From Neisseriaceae bacterium (GTDB lineage: Bacteria > Pseudomonadota > Gammaproteobacteria > Burkholderiales > UBA11063), in contig CANEUJ010000032.1 in NCBI GenBank assembly GCA_947441745.1, forward strand, positions 1 through 13,479: a stretch of DNA of 13,479 nucleotides, in the 5' to 3' direction. The notes under the pieces are model-generated. The model saw nothing but the letters and a program-made list of their open reading frames with translations, ran no database searches and was not told where the DNA came from. The position numbers and the translations under genes are program-made. Of the stretch, positions 3,051 to 11,516 are shown in pieces; within the stretch, counting starts at the first letter, position 1; each line of letters begins with the position of its first letter.

Positions 3051-4637
3051 ATGAGTAAAGAATTTAAAATCTACGAATACGATGTTGTCTATCTTAGCTA
3101 TGATGAGCCAAATGCACAAGCAAATTGGGAAGATTTGTTAACAAAAATTCCTTATGCCAAAAGGGTTCATGGAGTTAAAGGTAGTGACGCTGCACACAAA
3201 GCGGTTGCAAAATTAGCAACTACCCCACGAGTATCAGTCATTGACGGCGATGCGGTTATTGACCACAAATATCTACATCAGACACTAGTGTTAGATGATT
3301 CAATCGATGACAGTAAAACAGTCTTTAGTTGGCCCAGTAAGAATATCATCAACGGTTTATTGTACGGCAACGGGGGAATCAAATGTTGGCCTGTACAAGC
3401 AATGCTTGATATGAAAACACATGAGGCAGCGGATCCAAATGATCCCATGACTCAAGTAGATTTTTGTTGGGCATTAAATTATATGGCAATAGATAAATCA
3501 TATTCTATAATACACAATAATACTAGCAAGTTGCAAGCATGGCGTGCTGGATTCCGTGAAGGTGTAAAGATGTGTTTAGATAACGGAATTAAAGTCGATG
3601 AATTAGCAGACTTAAACATAGGTAATTTGAATAGACTAAAAATTTGGATGACTACTGGAATAGAGGTTAATAATGGCATATGGGCTATATTAGGTGCTAG
3701 ACAAGGGTGCTATAAAACACAATATACAAACTGGGATTTTACACAAGTAAGAGATTTTGATTACTTAAATGAATTATATAAATCCACAATAGAACAAATG
3801 TCAGTAATAGATGCGGTTAATGAGTGTAAAACTTTAGGTAGCATTTTATCTATATGTGAACCTTTTACCAGTGAACAAAGTAAATTCTTCAAGACTATTG
3901 AATTTAATCCCGATAGACAACTTAAAACAATACATTCATTTGATACCATAGATGAGTACGAGTATGATATTATTATGATTACTTATAACGAACTTAATGC
4001 CGAAGAAAATTGGTCTAATCTTAAAAAGAGATTCCCAAGAGCAAAACGAGTTGACGGCATTAAAGGAATACACAATGCACATGTTGCTGCTGCAAAATTA
4101 GCTAACACTAAGATGGTTTGGATAGTAGATGGTGATGCTGTAATAGCAAAGAACTTTAATTTTGATTATATTGTGCATCCAAACAAAATGGACTGGGTTT
4201 ATGTTTGGCGAAGCAAGAATCCAATCAATGATTTAGAGTATGGATTTGGCGGTGTCAAGTTATTCCCTAGAGACTTAACTATCAATATGGATATGAGTAA
4301 GCCTGACATGACCACCAGTATTAGTACTAAGTATAAACCCGTATTTGAAGTTAGCAACATAACAAATTTCAATACTGACGCATTTAGTGCTTGGCGTAGT
4401 GCATTTAGAGAATGTTGCAAACTAGCAAGTAAAGTCATTGATAGACAGAACGATGAGGAAACATTTAATAGATTGGAAACATGGTGTACAGTGGGTGCTG
4501 ATAGACCATATGGTAAATATGCGATTGCTGGTGCAATTCAAGGCAGATCATACGGAACATTAAATAAAGGCCATTTACTAGCACTATCAAAGATTAATAA
4601 CTTTGATTGGTTAAAGGAGAAATTTGATGACAATTAA
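3051..4637 (+). CDS. Tandemly duplicated glycosyltransferase-like (GT-A type) protein
   Basis: A 528-residue protein made of two homologous halves, about residues 10-230 and 305-525. Each starts with a YDxxxxxYxExNAxxNW segment, followed by an AKRVxGxKG turn and a strand ending in the motif DGDAVI (65-70 and 360-365). The DGD is placed like the metal- and nucleotide-sugar-binding DxD of GT-A glycosyltransferases. Both halves also share a GGxK element (108-111, 400-403) and AWRxxFRE (163-170, 447-454). A sugar-transfer role is inferred from the DxD motif and the operon; the acceptor is unknown. Because DGD is kept in both halves, both may be active. First gene of the plus-strand operon; its 3' end overlaps the next gene. 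Confidence 0.7.
   Translation: MSKEFKIYEYDVVYLSYDEPNAQANWEDLLTKIPYAKRVHGVKGSDAAHKAVAKLATTPRVSVIDGDAVIDHKYLHQTLVLDDSIDDSKTVFSWPSKNIINGLLYGNGGIKCWPVQAMLDMKTHEAADPNDPMTQVDFCWALNYMAIDKSYSIIHNNTSKLQAWRAGFREGVKMCLDNGIKVDELADLNIGNLNRLKIWMTTGIEVNNGIWAILGARQGCYKTQYTNWDFTQVRDFDYLNELYKSTIEQMSVIDAVNECKTLGSILSICEPFTSEQSKFFKTIEFNPDRQLKTIHSFDTIDEYEYDIIMITYNELNAEENWSNLKKRFPRAKRVDGIKGIHNAHVAAAKLANTKMVWIVDGDAVIAKNFNFDYIVHPNKMDWVYVWRSKNPINDLEYGFGGVKLFPRDLTINMDMSKPDMTTSISTKYKPVFEVSNITNFNTDAFSAWRSAFRECCKLASKVIDRQNDEETFNRLETWCTVGADRPYGKYAIAGAIQGRSYGTLNKGHLLALSKINNFDWLKEKFDDN
4613..4619 (+). promoter_or_regulatory. Ribosome binding site fixing the next start
   Basis: AAAGGAG, a near-perfect Shine-Dalgarno sequence inside the 3' end of the preceding gene, lies 7 nt before the ATG at 4627. 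This favours that ATG over the TTG directly upstream at 4624. It is the strongest such site in the operon; AAGGA before 7801 and AGGA before 11513 are the other clear ones. Confidence 0.75.
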
Positions 4638-5319
4638 TTGGACAGATGATAAAGATACGTTTGGAAGAATGTTTGTTTTAACTCAAAACAAATTGTTTAG
4701 TCAATTATGCAATGCAGTTGATAATGAGGGTGCTGACTTGTCTGATGCGTTAAGCTGGGGACAACTAAAAAGTAAACGATGGTTAGTATCTGAATTAGAA
4801 AAATTAAACTTAGATTTAGGTATCATATTTTTATGTGCTGGTTGGTATGCTACATTAGCACCAATGTTATTTGAGAGTAGTTGCATAATAGATAAAATTC
4901 GTAGCTTTGACATTGATCCGTTGTGTGAACGAGTAGCAGAAACCATAAACAAAGAAAAAGTAAAAAATAATTGGCAATTTAAAGCAGCTACAGTAGATAT
5001 ACATAATCTAATTTATGAAAATTTTAAATATGAAACTCATAGATATGATGGTAGCAAATTACAGTTAACTGATTCTGCAAATACTATCATCAACACTAGC
5101 TGCGAACATATACAAAATTTTGATGTTTGGTACAATAAGATACCCAGTGGTAAAATAGTTATACTTCAAACTAATAACTATTTTGAAATAGAAGACCATA
5201 TCAATTGTTCTAATAATTTAAGAGAATTTAGAATACAAACACCCATGACTACTCTATTATACGAAGGTGAATTAGTGCTTGATAAATATACACGATACAT
5301 GCGTATTGGTATAAAATGA
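4627..5319 (+). CDS. SAM-dependent methyltransferase-like protein
   Basis: About 230 residues. A strand-glycine turn, IIFLCAGWYATLAP (67-80 counted from the alternative TTG start), is followed by IRSFDIDPLCERVAE (92-106). These match the SAM-binding loop and the acidic end of strand 2 of class I methyltransferases, D97 or D95 being the likely ribose-binding residue. A later INTSCEHI segment (156-163) fits strand 4. The first 60 residues are a helical extension. It overlaps the glycosyltransferase-like gene by 11 nt and the next gene by 4 nt (ATGA), implying translational coupling. The target is unknown; it could methylate a product of its operon partners. The loop departs from the usual GxGxG, so this is called on pattern rather than a strict motif. 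Confidence 0.6.
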   Translation: MTINWTDDKDTFGRMFVLTQNKLFSQLCNAVDNEGADLSDALSWGQLKSKRWLVSELEKLNLDLGIIFLCAGWYATLAPMLFESSCIIDKIRSFDIDPLCERVAETINKEKVKNNWQFKAATVDIHNLIYENFKYETHRYDGSKLQLTDSANTIINTSCEHIQNFDVWYNKIPSGKIVILQTNNYFEIEDHINCSNNLREFRIQTPMTTLLYEGELVLDKYTRYMRIGIK

Positions 5320-5531
5320 TTGAATTAGAACTTAGAGAGTTGCAACTAGAATCTGCTAGGGCTGTAGCTACAATGGAAGCTACTAATAACAACTTGTCTC
5401 AATTCAATAAACAAGCACATCATAACAGTCAACAGTGGTATAAAGCAATTATCAACTGGTATATTGAACAGTACGGAGATTTGCCTAGTAAAGCAGGTCC
5501 TGGTAAAGATATAAAATTAATGGTAGAATAA
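5316..5531 (+). CDS. Small protein of unknown function
   Basis: 71 residues, not recognised. The first 30 residues are predicted helical and Glu/Leu/Ala-rich (MIELELRELQLESARA), followed by an Asn/Gln/His-rich middle and an aromatic patch (WYKAIINWYIEQYG). No signal peptide, membrane segment or cysteine is present. It starts inside the stop of the methyltransferase-like gene (ATGA) and ends 2 nt before the next ATG, so the reading frame is probably real. It could be an accessory subunit. A radical SAM substrate peptide is possible but nothing in the sequence shows a core motif. Confidence 0.6.
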   Translation: MIELELRELQLESARAVATMEATNNNLSQFNKQAHHNSQQWYKAIINWYIEQYGDLPSKAGPGKDIKLMVE

Positions 5532-5533
5532 AA

Positions 5534-5899
5534 ATGTTAGAATTTAGTAGTAATTTAAAAATGTATCTGTTCAAAGACAAAGACAGAGTTAGTTTTTCTA
5601 TAAAAGTTAGTGATAATATGGTTAGTGAATATAATTTCACGATAACAGAATTTGAACATCTATTGGAAAATTGGAATAAACCTGAAGGGCTAGAATTTAA
5701 AGCATCTAGTAATCATCATTGGAGTATTGGATACAAAACACGCACCCCTAGACCAGAACGTGCTGAAACTAGCTATGTTAGATTAAGTGTATATGCTAAT
5801 GGATTTTCATTTCATCATAGAGCTGATTATATTGATATGTACAATCTACAGAAAGATTATTTTTATCAAAAAAATAATGTAATGTACTGGGATAAGTAA
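5534..5899 (+). CDS. Hypothetical protein, probably beta-rich
   Basis: 121 residues, no family recognised. The alternating hydrophobic and polar pattern (MYLFKDKDRVSFSIKV, YVRLSVYANGFSFHH) suggests a small beta-sandwich or barrel, with one helix (ITEFEHLLENW). Histidines and aromatic residues are frequent (NHHWSIGY, FHHRADYIDMY). It sits 2 nt after the preceding gene and 2 nt before the next, consistent with coexpression. The start has no clear ribosome binding site and is supported by position only. Confidence 0.6.
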   Translation: MLEFSSNLKMYLFKDKDRVSFSIKVSDNMVSEYNFTITEFEHLLENWNKPEGLEFKASSNHHWSIGYKTRTPRPERAETSYVRLSVYANGFSFHHRADYIDMYNLQKDYFYQKNNVMYWDK

Positions 5900-5901
5900 T
5901 T

Positions 5902-6732
5902 ATGAAGATCAATAATAATCAAGATTTGAGTGAAACAACCGGGGTCTATGTTTTATATGACGGTGGAACTGGAGGTAATTTTGTAGCAGCAATGCTAGAT
6001 ACGATTAGAAATCCAAAGTGTAAAATAACAATTGATAATGATTTAGGTCATTGTCATGCAAATGAAGAATTATTTACTTATGGAATAGGACTAAAAGACG
6101 ATTCTATTGCAAAATCTATCTGTACCTGGGAAAATTATATATTGCATCCTATAGAGTATGACTTTTATATATTAATCAATCATCCACATAGAGTGACTAC
6201 CCAAGGACTTACTCAATCAATATTCACCAATACAAAAATAATAAGAATATATACTGATCCAAAAGATGATATACTACTTGCAAGTAATAGATATTTCAAA
6301 ATATTAGTCGATGTATATTTAAAGCATATGAACGTAGAAACATATTCAGACCATTTATATAATCCAAATTGGGAAGTTAGACCATGGTATAAAAAATTAG
6401 AAATTGTTTATAAAAAAAATCTATTTGATTTGGGATACAAAACGGTAATTGATCCGAGAAGTGTTGATGTGAAAACTTATCTTTATCTTTTACACAATCA
6501 GTTTTATCTCTTGAATGGTTTAAGAAAAATATCAGAACAAGAAAACATGCTACAAATTAATATGAAAGATTTAATAATTAGGAAATACAGTGTCATAGAT
6601 GAGATAGCTAATTTAATGAACAAATCATTAACCACTGAACAAAGACAAACATTATGTGATTATATGGATGAATATGCAGATAAACAACCCACTTATGAAA
6701 AAATGAAAGAAAGATATAATGTATCGTTATAA
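5902..6732 (+). CDS. P-loop / sulfotransferase-like protein
   Basis: 276 residues. The N-terminal strand-loop YVLYDGGTGGNFVAAML (16-32) has a glycine-rich phosphate-binding look, like the first loop of sulfotransferase-fold and kinase-like phage proteins. The C-terminal tail (SLTTEQRQTLCDYMDEYADKQ and KMKERYN) is helical, as in many sulfotransferase-like proteins. It lacks a textbook GxxxxGKS/T Walker A, and no PAPS-binding residues can be identified with confidence. Sulfate or nucleotide transfer is therefore inference only. It overlaps the first radical SAM gene by 14 nt. Confidence 0.45.
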   Translation: MKINNNQDLSETTGVYVLYDGGTGGNFVAAMLDTIRNPKCKITIDNDLGHCHANEELFTYGIGLKDDSIAKSICTWENYILHPIEYDFYILINHPHRVTTQGLTQSIFTNTKIIRIYTDPKDDILLASNRYFKILVDVYLKHMNVETYSDHLYNPNWEVRPWYKKLEIVYKKNLFDLGYKTVIDPRSVDVKTYLYLLHNQFYLLNGLRKISEQENMLQINMKDLIIRKYSVIDEIANLMNKSLTTEQRQTLCDYMDEYADKQPTYEKMKERYNVSL

Positions 6733-7804
6733 AGATATTCGTAAAGTTCATTTAGAGATAACACAGTTGTGCCAAGCAGCATGTCCAATGTGCGACCGAA
6801 ACGAGAACGGTGGTAAAGATAATAAACATATTACTAACGCTGAGTTGTCACTAGAAGATTGCAAGAAGATATTTTCTCCAGAATTTATTAGTCAACTAGA
6901 CACAATGTATATGTGCGGCAACTTAGGTGATCCCATTGTTGCCAAAGATACACTAGAAGTGTTTCGTTATTTCAGAGAACATAACCCAAACATGTGGCTC
7001 AGCATGAACACTAATGCAGGTGCTAGAGATAGTGCCTGGTGGACTGAATTGGCCAAAATATATAATAAGAAAGGTGCAGTAAACTTTTCAGTTGACGGGT
7101 TAGAGGACACCAATCATCTATATAGACAGAATGTTAAATGGAGCATAGTAGAAAACAGTATGCGTAGTTTCATTAATGCAGGCGGCAAAGCAAGATGGGA
7201 CTATATAATATTTGAACATAACCAACATCAAGTAGAACAAGCAGAACAATTAGCAAATGACTGGGGTTGTCAAAAATTTATCAAAAAGAAAACTGCTAGA
7301 TTTTTTAGTACTGCAAGAAATGTAGGCAAAGAAGAACATCAATCACAAAATCGAAAAGGCACTGAAACTGTATTGCTTAAAAAACCTAAAGAAAAATTTC
7401 AAAATCGTGCGTTGTCAAAGGAGCAAGAGTTAATTACCCAATACGGAAGCATGACTAAATATTACGATAGTTGTAAAATTGATTGCAAAGTTGCAAAAGA
7501 AGGCAATATTTTTATAACTGCGGAAGGTTTATTAATGCCGTGCTGCTGGACAGCAGGTAGAATGTACAAATGGTGGCATGAAGATTACAGAACAGAACAG
7601 ATTTGGGACTTCATTAATAGAGCAGGTGGAAAAGAAGGAATTGATGTTATCAATAATGAGTTAAGTAGTGTTATTGATAACAATGATTTATTATCTAACA
7701 TTAAAGCTAGTTGGGATATAGCCAGTATTAAAGAAGGTAAATTAGAAGTTTGTTCACAAAAATGCGGAATAGGGTTTGATGCCTTTAAGGAACAATTTGA
7801 ATGA
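6719..7804 (+). CDS. Radical SAM enzyme with SPASM/twitch-like C-terminal cluster site
   Basis: 361 residues. The canonical CxxxCxxC motif (C18, C22, C25, in CQAACPMC), after strand HLEITQLC, binds the 4Fe-4S cluster that cleaves SAM to a 5'-deoxyadenosyl radical. GNLGDP (67-72) occupies the position of the family GGEP motif, and NFSVDG (122-127) fits a later barrel strand. The C-terminal part has C252, C256, C275, C276, C345 and C349, spaced like an auxiliary-cluster SPASM or twitch domain (around GLLMPCC). Such domains occur in enzymes acting on peptides and other bulky substrates. First of four radical SAM genes in a row; its stop overlaps the next start by 4 nt. The substrate is unknown. 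Confidence 0.88.
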   Translation: MYRYKDIRKVHLEITQLCQAACPMCDRNENGGKDNKHITNAELSLEDCKKIFSPEFISQLDTMYMCGNLGDPIVAKDTLEVFRYFREHNPNMWLSMNTNAGARDSAWWTELAKIYNKKGAVNFSVDGLEDTNHLYRQNVKWSIVENSMRSFINAGGKARWDYIIFEHNQHQVEQAEQLANDWGCQKFIKKKTARFFSTARNVGKEEHQSQNRKGTETVLLKKPKEKFQNRALSKEQELITQYGSMTKYYDSCKIDCKVAKEGNIFITAEGLLMPCCWTAGRMYKWWHEDYRTEQIWDFINRAGGKEGIDVINNELSSVIDNNDLLSNIKASWDIASIKEGKLEVCSQKCGIGFDAFKEQFE

Positions 7805-8817
7805 AAAATATATATGATCAATTTTTATACAAAGATATAAAAGCAAGTGTAACCAATGAAGATTTTGAAACATCTGATGTATTACGAGTATGTTTTCAAT
7901 TAGGTAATATATGTACATATGATTGTTCCTATTGCGGGGACGGAAATAAAAATGGAACACATAAATGGCCTGAATTTTCAATAGTAGAAAATTTAGTACT
8001 AGAAATTGACAGAATATATAAAGCAGCACCATATAATAAAAAAGAGATAATATTTGAATATTTGGGCGGAGAAGTTACATTATGGAAAGACTTTGAAAAA
8101 TTACTTATTTTAGTATATGAACTTGGCAATAAGTCCTGGTTAATTACAAATGGAATTCGTTCATTGCGTTGGTGGGAAGAATATGGAAAATATTTTGATC
8201 TCATAACACTAAGCGCACATTTAGAATTTTGTGATATTGAGCATTTATGTGATGTAGGAAATATATTAATCAATAACAATGTATTAGCTTATATAGGAGT
8301 ACTGATGTATCCACCAAAATGGAATGAATGTTTGGCAGCAATAGAATATATAAAAGAAAATAGTAAATGCTCATGTTTTACTAAAACTTTAGTGAAAACT
8401 ACAGATGACGATACATTTGGTAACGAATGGGGATACACCAATGAAGAACTTGATTATATTAAAAAAAATACTATCATTATTAAAGGTTCCATTAAGGAAA
8501 ACGAATTTCTTTTTTGGAGAAATTCTAAAACAAGGGAAATTCAAATAAGAGATAGTGAGATTGGACTCGCTTTTCGTGAAAATAATTTTTATAATTGGAA
8601 ATGTTATGCAGGCATTGACACATTATACTTAGAAAATAATGGGGATGTGCGTGTAGGTGCTATGTGTAGACCAGTTCCCCCATTGGGCAATTGGAAAAAA
8701 GATGATGTATCAACCATTAAATGGCCATTTGAGCCAGTGATATGCAAATACCTACAATGTAATTGTGGACATGATTTGAGAGCAAGAAAATTTAAAATCA
8801 ATGACATCACCGTCTAA
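7801..8817 (+). CDS. Radical SAM enzyme with C-terminal cysteine cluster
   Basis: 338 residues. CTYDCSYC gives the CxxxCxxC triad C38, C42, C45; YLGGEVTLW (88-95) carries the GGE motif that contacts the SAM methionine. The C-terminal 75 residues contain C268, C289, C315, C320 and C322, enough for one auxiliary iron-sulfur cluster. AAGGA at 7787-7791 is a good ribosome binding site 9 nt before the ATG. It differs from the first radical SAM protein (GNGG-containing linker, short barrel) and from the two twitch-first proteins that follow, so the operon holds at least three radical SAM subtypes. Reaction and substrate cannot be told. Confidence 0.87.
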   Translation: MKNIYDQFLYKDIKASVTNEDFETSDVLRVCFQLGNICTYDCSYCGDGNKNGTHKWPEFSIVENLVLEIDRIYKAAPYNKKEIIFEYLGGEVTLWKDFEKLLILVYELGNKSWLITNGIRSLRWWEEYGKYFDLITLSAHLEFCDIEHLCDVGNILINNNVLAYIGVLMYPPKWNECLAAIEYIKENSKCSCFTKTLVKTTDDDTFGNEWGYTNEELDYIKKNTIIIKGSIKENEFLFWRNSKTREIQIRDSEIGLAFRENNFYNWKCYAGIDTLYLENNGDVRVGAMCRPVPPLGNWKKDDVSTIKWPFEPVICKYLQCNCGHDLRARKFKINDITV

Positions 8818-10198
8818 AACTTTTTGTATATTACCCTGGGTGCATCTTAGTACAAGACCAGATGGTCAGATGCGTGTATGCTGTACTGCTAATGCTAGCA
8901 GTGTAGGAGTTACCAATGACAAAATTGGTGGCGGTAATGTTGGTATTCTTAAAGACGAAGAAGGACTTCCTAATAATCTAAATGTAAGTGATTTTGTAAG
9001 TAGTTGGAATAGCAAATATATGAAAAATGTGCGTAAGCAGATGCTAGCAGGTGAAGAACCACCGAGTTGTCGCAAATGCTATGAGGAAGAACGAGCAGGA
9101 CACAATAGCAAAAGAATGTGGGAAACTAGATATTGGAAAGAAAGAGTTGACTTAGACAAATTGTTAACCGAGACCACGGTTGACGGAGAAGTACCACCGC
9201 AATTAGCATATATTGATTTACGGTTCGGAACTAAATGTCAACTAGCATGTATCATGTGTAGCCCGCATGATAGTTCTGGTTGGATCAAAGAATGGCAAAA
9301 TATCTATCCTACTATAGAAAATAAGAATGTGAAAGAGATATGGCAATGGGATAACAAGGGAAGTATCAACGGTAGTAGTTATAATTGGCATAAACAAAAT
9401 CCTGTATTCTGGAAACAGTTCTATGAGCAAATCCCGCACATGAAGCAGTTATATTTTGCCGGCGGAGAAAGTCTTATAATTGAAGAACATTATGAGATAT
9501 TAGAAGAATGCATTCGTCAAGATTATGCTAAAGACATGGAGATCCGTTACAATAGCAACGGAGTTGAATGGCGTGAAGATTTATTTGAGTTGTGGAAACA
9601 TTTCAAAATTGTTCGTTTTCATTATAGTGTAGATAGCATACATGAGATGAATGAATACATTCGTTATCCGAGCAAGTGGACTAGAACAGAAGAAGTATTT
9701 CATATATTAGATACACAGACAAGTGACAATGTAGAAATTACAGTAGCGTGTGCTGTAAACGCACTAAACATTTACTATATACCTGATTTTATTAAATGGA
9801 AATTAGCACAGAACTTCAAAAAGATTAACATGTGGCCGTTTGGTGCAGGTGGCATCAATTGCCACTTTGTATATTGGCCAGCATTCTTAAATGTAAAAAT
9901 ATTACCAAACTGGTTCAAAGACGGGTGTGAAAAAAAGTATGAAGAATTTATAGTTTGGTGGACTGCCAATTGGGAATTAGGTATACCCACATGGCACAAA
10001 GGAAAAGTAACAAAAGAAGAATGGATAGAAGCAAGCTATGGTATTAATAGACTCAAGGGAATGATTAGTTTTATGAAATCAGATGATTGGAGTATCAGGT
10101 TGCCTGAAATGAAAGATTACTTAGAAAAAACAGATTTATATAGGGGTAATGATTTTTATAAAACTTTTCCAGAAATGAAAGACATATTCAATGAGTAA
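8801..10198 (+). CDS. Twitch domain-containing radical SAM protein
   Basis: 465 residues. The auxiliary-cluster half-domain comes first: FCILPW with C9, then C27 and C28 (DGQMRVCC), C90 and C93 (CRKCYEEE). The radical SAM core follows: CxxxCxxC at C146, C150, C153 in CQLACIMC, and FAGGES (219-224) as the GGE motif. A twitch-like segment ahead of the barrel is the arrangement I know from phage and marine bacterial twitch domain-containing radical SAM proteins. It shares WKHFK (265-269), IRYPSKW and the overall order with the next gene, so the two are paralogues. It overlaps the preceding gene by 17 nt and the next by 8 nt. The C-terminal half is tryptophan-rich. The target is unknown; the family is secure. 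Confidence 0.88.
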   Translation: MTSPSKTFCILPWVHLSTRPDGQMRVCCTANASSVGVTNDKIGGGNVGILKDEEGLPNNLNVSDFVSSWNSKYMKNVRKQMLAGEEPPSCRKCYEEERAGHNSKRMWETRYWKERVDLDKLLTETTVDGEVPPQLAYIDLRFGTKCQLACIMCSPHDSSGWIKEWQNIYPTIENKNVKEIWQWDNKGSINGSSYNWHKQNPVFWKQFYEQIPHMKQLYFAGGESLIIEEHYEILEECIRQDYAKDMEIRYNSNGVEWREDLFELWKHFKIVRFHYSVDSIHEMNEYIRYPSKWTRTEEVFHILDTQTSDNVEITVACAVNALNIYYIPDFIKWKLAQNFKKINMWPFGAGGINCHFVYWPAFLNVKILPNWFKDGCEKKYEEFIVWWTANWELGIPTWHKGKVTKEEWIEASYGINRLKGMISFMKSDDWSIRLPEMKDYLEKTDLYRGNDFYKTFPEMKDIFNE

Positions 10199-11516
10199 AG
10201 TATTTTGTCCTTTGCCATGGATTGGATTGAGTACTAGAAGCACCGGAGATTTAAGGGTATGTTGCCAATCTGATTCTTCTGATCCAAAAGGTTCTTTATT
10301 AAAAGACAATGGACAAAAATTTAATATAGCAATAGACGGGTTAAAAACATTCAGAAATTCTAAAGTACTAAAAGAAATACGAAAAGTAATACTGTCCGGT
10401 GAATCTCCAAAGATATGTAGTAGATGCGTTAAAGAAGAAGCAGCTGGATTTAACAGCAATAGAATTCATATGATTGAGGACATGGCAGAAGAATTTTCAT
10501 TACAAGATGCTGTAAACATGACTAGTGAAGATGGGTCCATAGATGAAAATAATGTTCCTATTAAATATGCAGATTTAAGACTTGGTAATTTATGTAATCT
10601 TAAATGTAGAATGTGCGGCCCAACGGACTCTAGCGCCTGGTATGATGATTATGTAAAATTATTTAATAATGATATAATCATTGATAATTCAGGAAATAAA
10701 ATAAAAATTATAACAAATTTTAATGAAAAAGCTACACTTGATACAGATATTTATAATTGGCATGAAAATTCACAATTTTGGAAAAATTTAGAAGACCATA
10801 TACCTGATCTTAAACATATTTTTATAATAGGAGGAGAACCATTACTGATAGACAATCACTATAGTTTTTTAGAAAAGTGTATTTCATCGGGTCATGCGGA
10901 TCAAATATATATTGAAATAATGTCAAACATTACAAGTATACCTAAAAAAGCATGGGATTTGTGGAAACATTTTAAACTTATTCAAATTTCTCCCAGCATT
11001 GATAGTATAGGAGATTTACACAATTATATTAGATACCCTAGTAAATGGTCACAAATTGAAAATAATTTATCTAAACTAGTGACTGCAAAGGGAAATTTTA
11101 GAATAGTCATCTCACCTACTATTATGGTTTTAAATTTATTACATTTACCAGAGTTAATGTTGTGGAAATTTGAAAAGTTTCCAAATACTAAATTGAATTC
11201 GCATTTGTTGCATGGTCCGGTACACTATAATATTAAAATTTTTCCACCAATTAGTAAAATTTTTATAACTAATTATTTTGAAGAATGTAAAATAGAGTAT
11301 AAGAATAGAATTATGAACACTAAACGCGGTGAAGTTAATTATAACTTTTTTTGTAAAGAACTAAATAAAGCAACATCATTTATGAATTCGGAAGATTGGT
11401 CAAGTAACATTCCTGAATTTTTTAGACTAACAAATATACTAGACAGTATAAGAAATCAAAAATTTGAAATTGTTAGTCCAATTACATATCGGTTATTATT
11501 AGGAAAACACATATGA
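10191..11516 (+). CDS. Twitch domain-containing radical SAM protein, paralogue
   Basis: 441 residues, same architecture as its upstream neighbour: FCPLPW with C6, LRVCC with C24 and C25, CSRC with C76 and C79, then the core CNLKCRMC (C135, C139, C142) and IIGGEP (212-217). Shared segments include WKHFK (258-262), IRYPSKW (280-286), YNWH before the GGE motif, and SEDWS near the C-terminus (SDDWS in the neighbour). The two probably arose by tandem duplication and have since diverged, possibly acting on different positions of one substrate or as a heterodimer. It overlaps the last gene by 4 nt (ATGA). All cluster-binding cysteines are kept, so it is likely active. Confidence 0.88.
   Translation: MSKVFCPLPWIGLSTRSTGDLRVCCQSDSSDPKGSLLKDNGQKFNIAIDGLKTFRNSKVLKEIRKVILSGESPKICSRCVKEEAAGFNSNRIHMIEDMAEEFSLQDAVNMTSEDGSIDENNVPIKYADLRLGNLCNLKCRMCGPTDSSAWYDDYVKLFNNDIIIDNSGNKIKIITNFNEKATLDTDIYNWHENSQFWKNLEDHIPDLKHIFIIGGEPLLIDNHYSFLEKCISSGHADQIYIEIMSNITSIPKKAWDLWKHFKLIQISPSIDSIGDLHNYIRYPSKWSQIENNLSKLVTAKGNFRIVISPTIMVLNLLHLPELMLWKFEKFPNTKLNSHLLHGPVHYNIKIFPPISKIFITNYFEECKIEYKNRIMNTKRGEVNYNFFCKELNKATSFMNSEDWSSNIPEFFRLTNILDSIRNQKFEIVSPITYRLLLGKHI

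Noticed and set aside
7585..8279. Minus-strand ORFs inside the radical SAM genes
   Set aside because: Antisense shadows of the clearly coding plus-strand frames.
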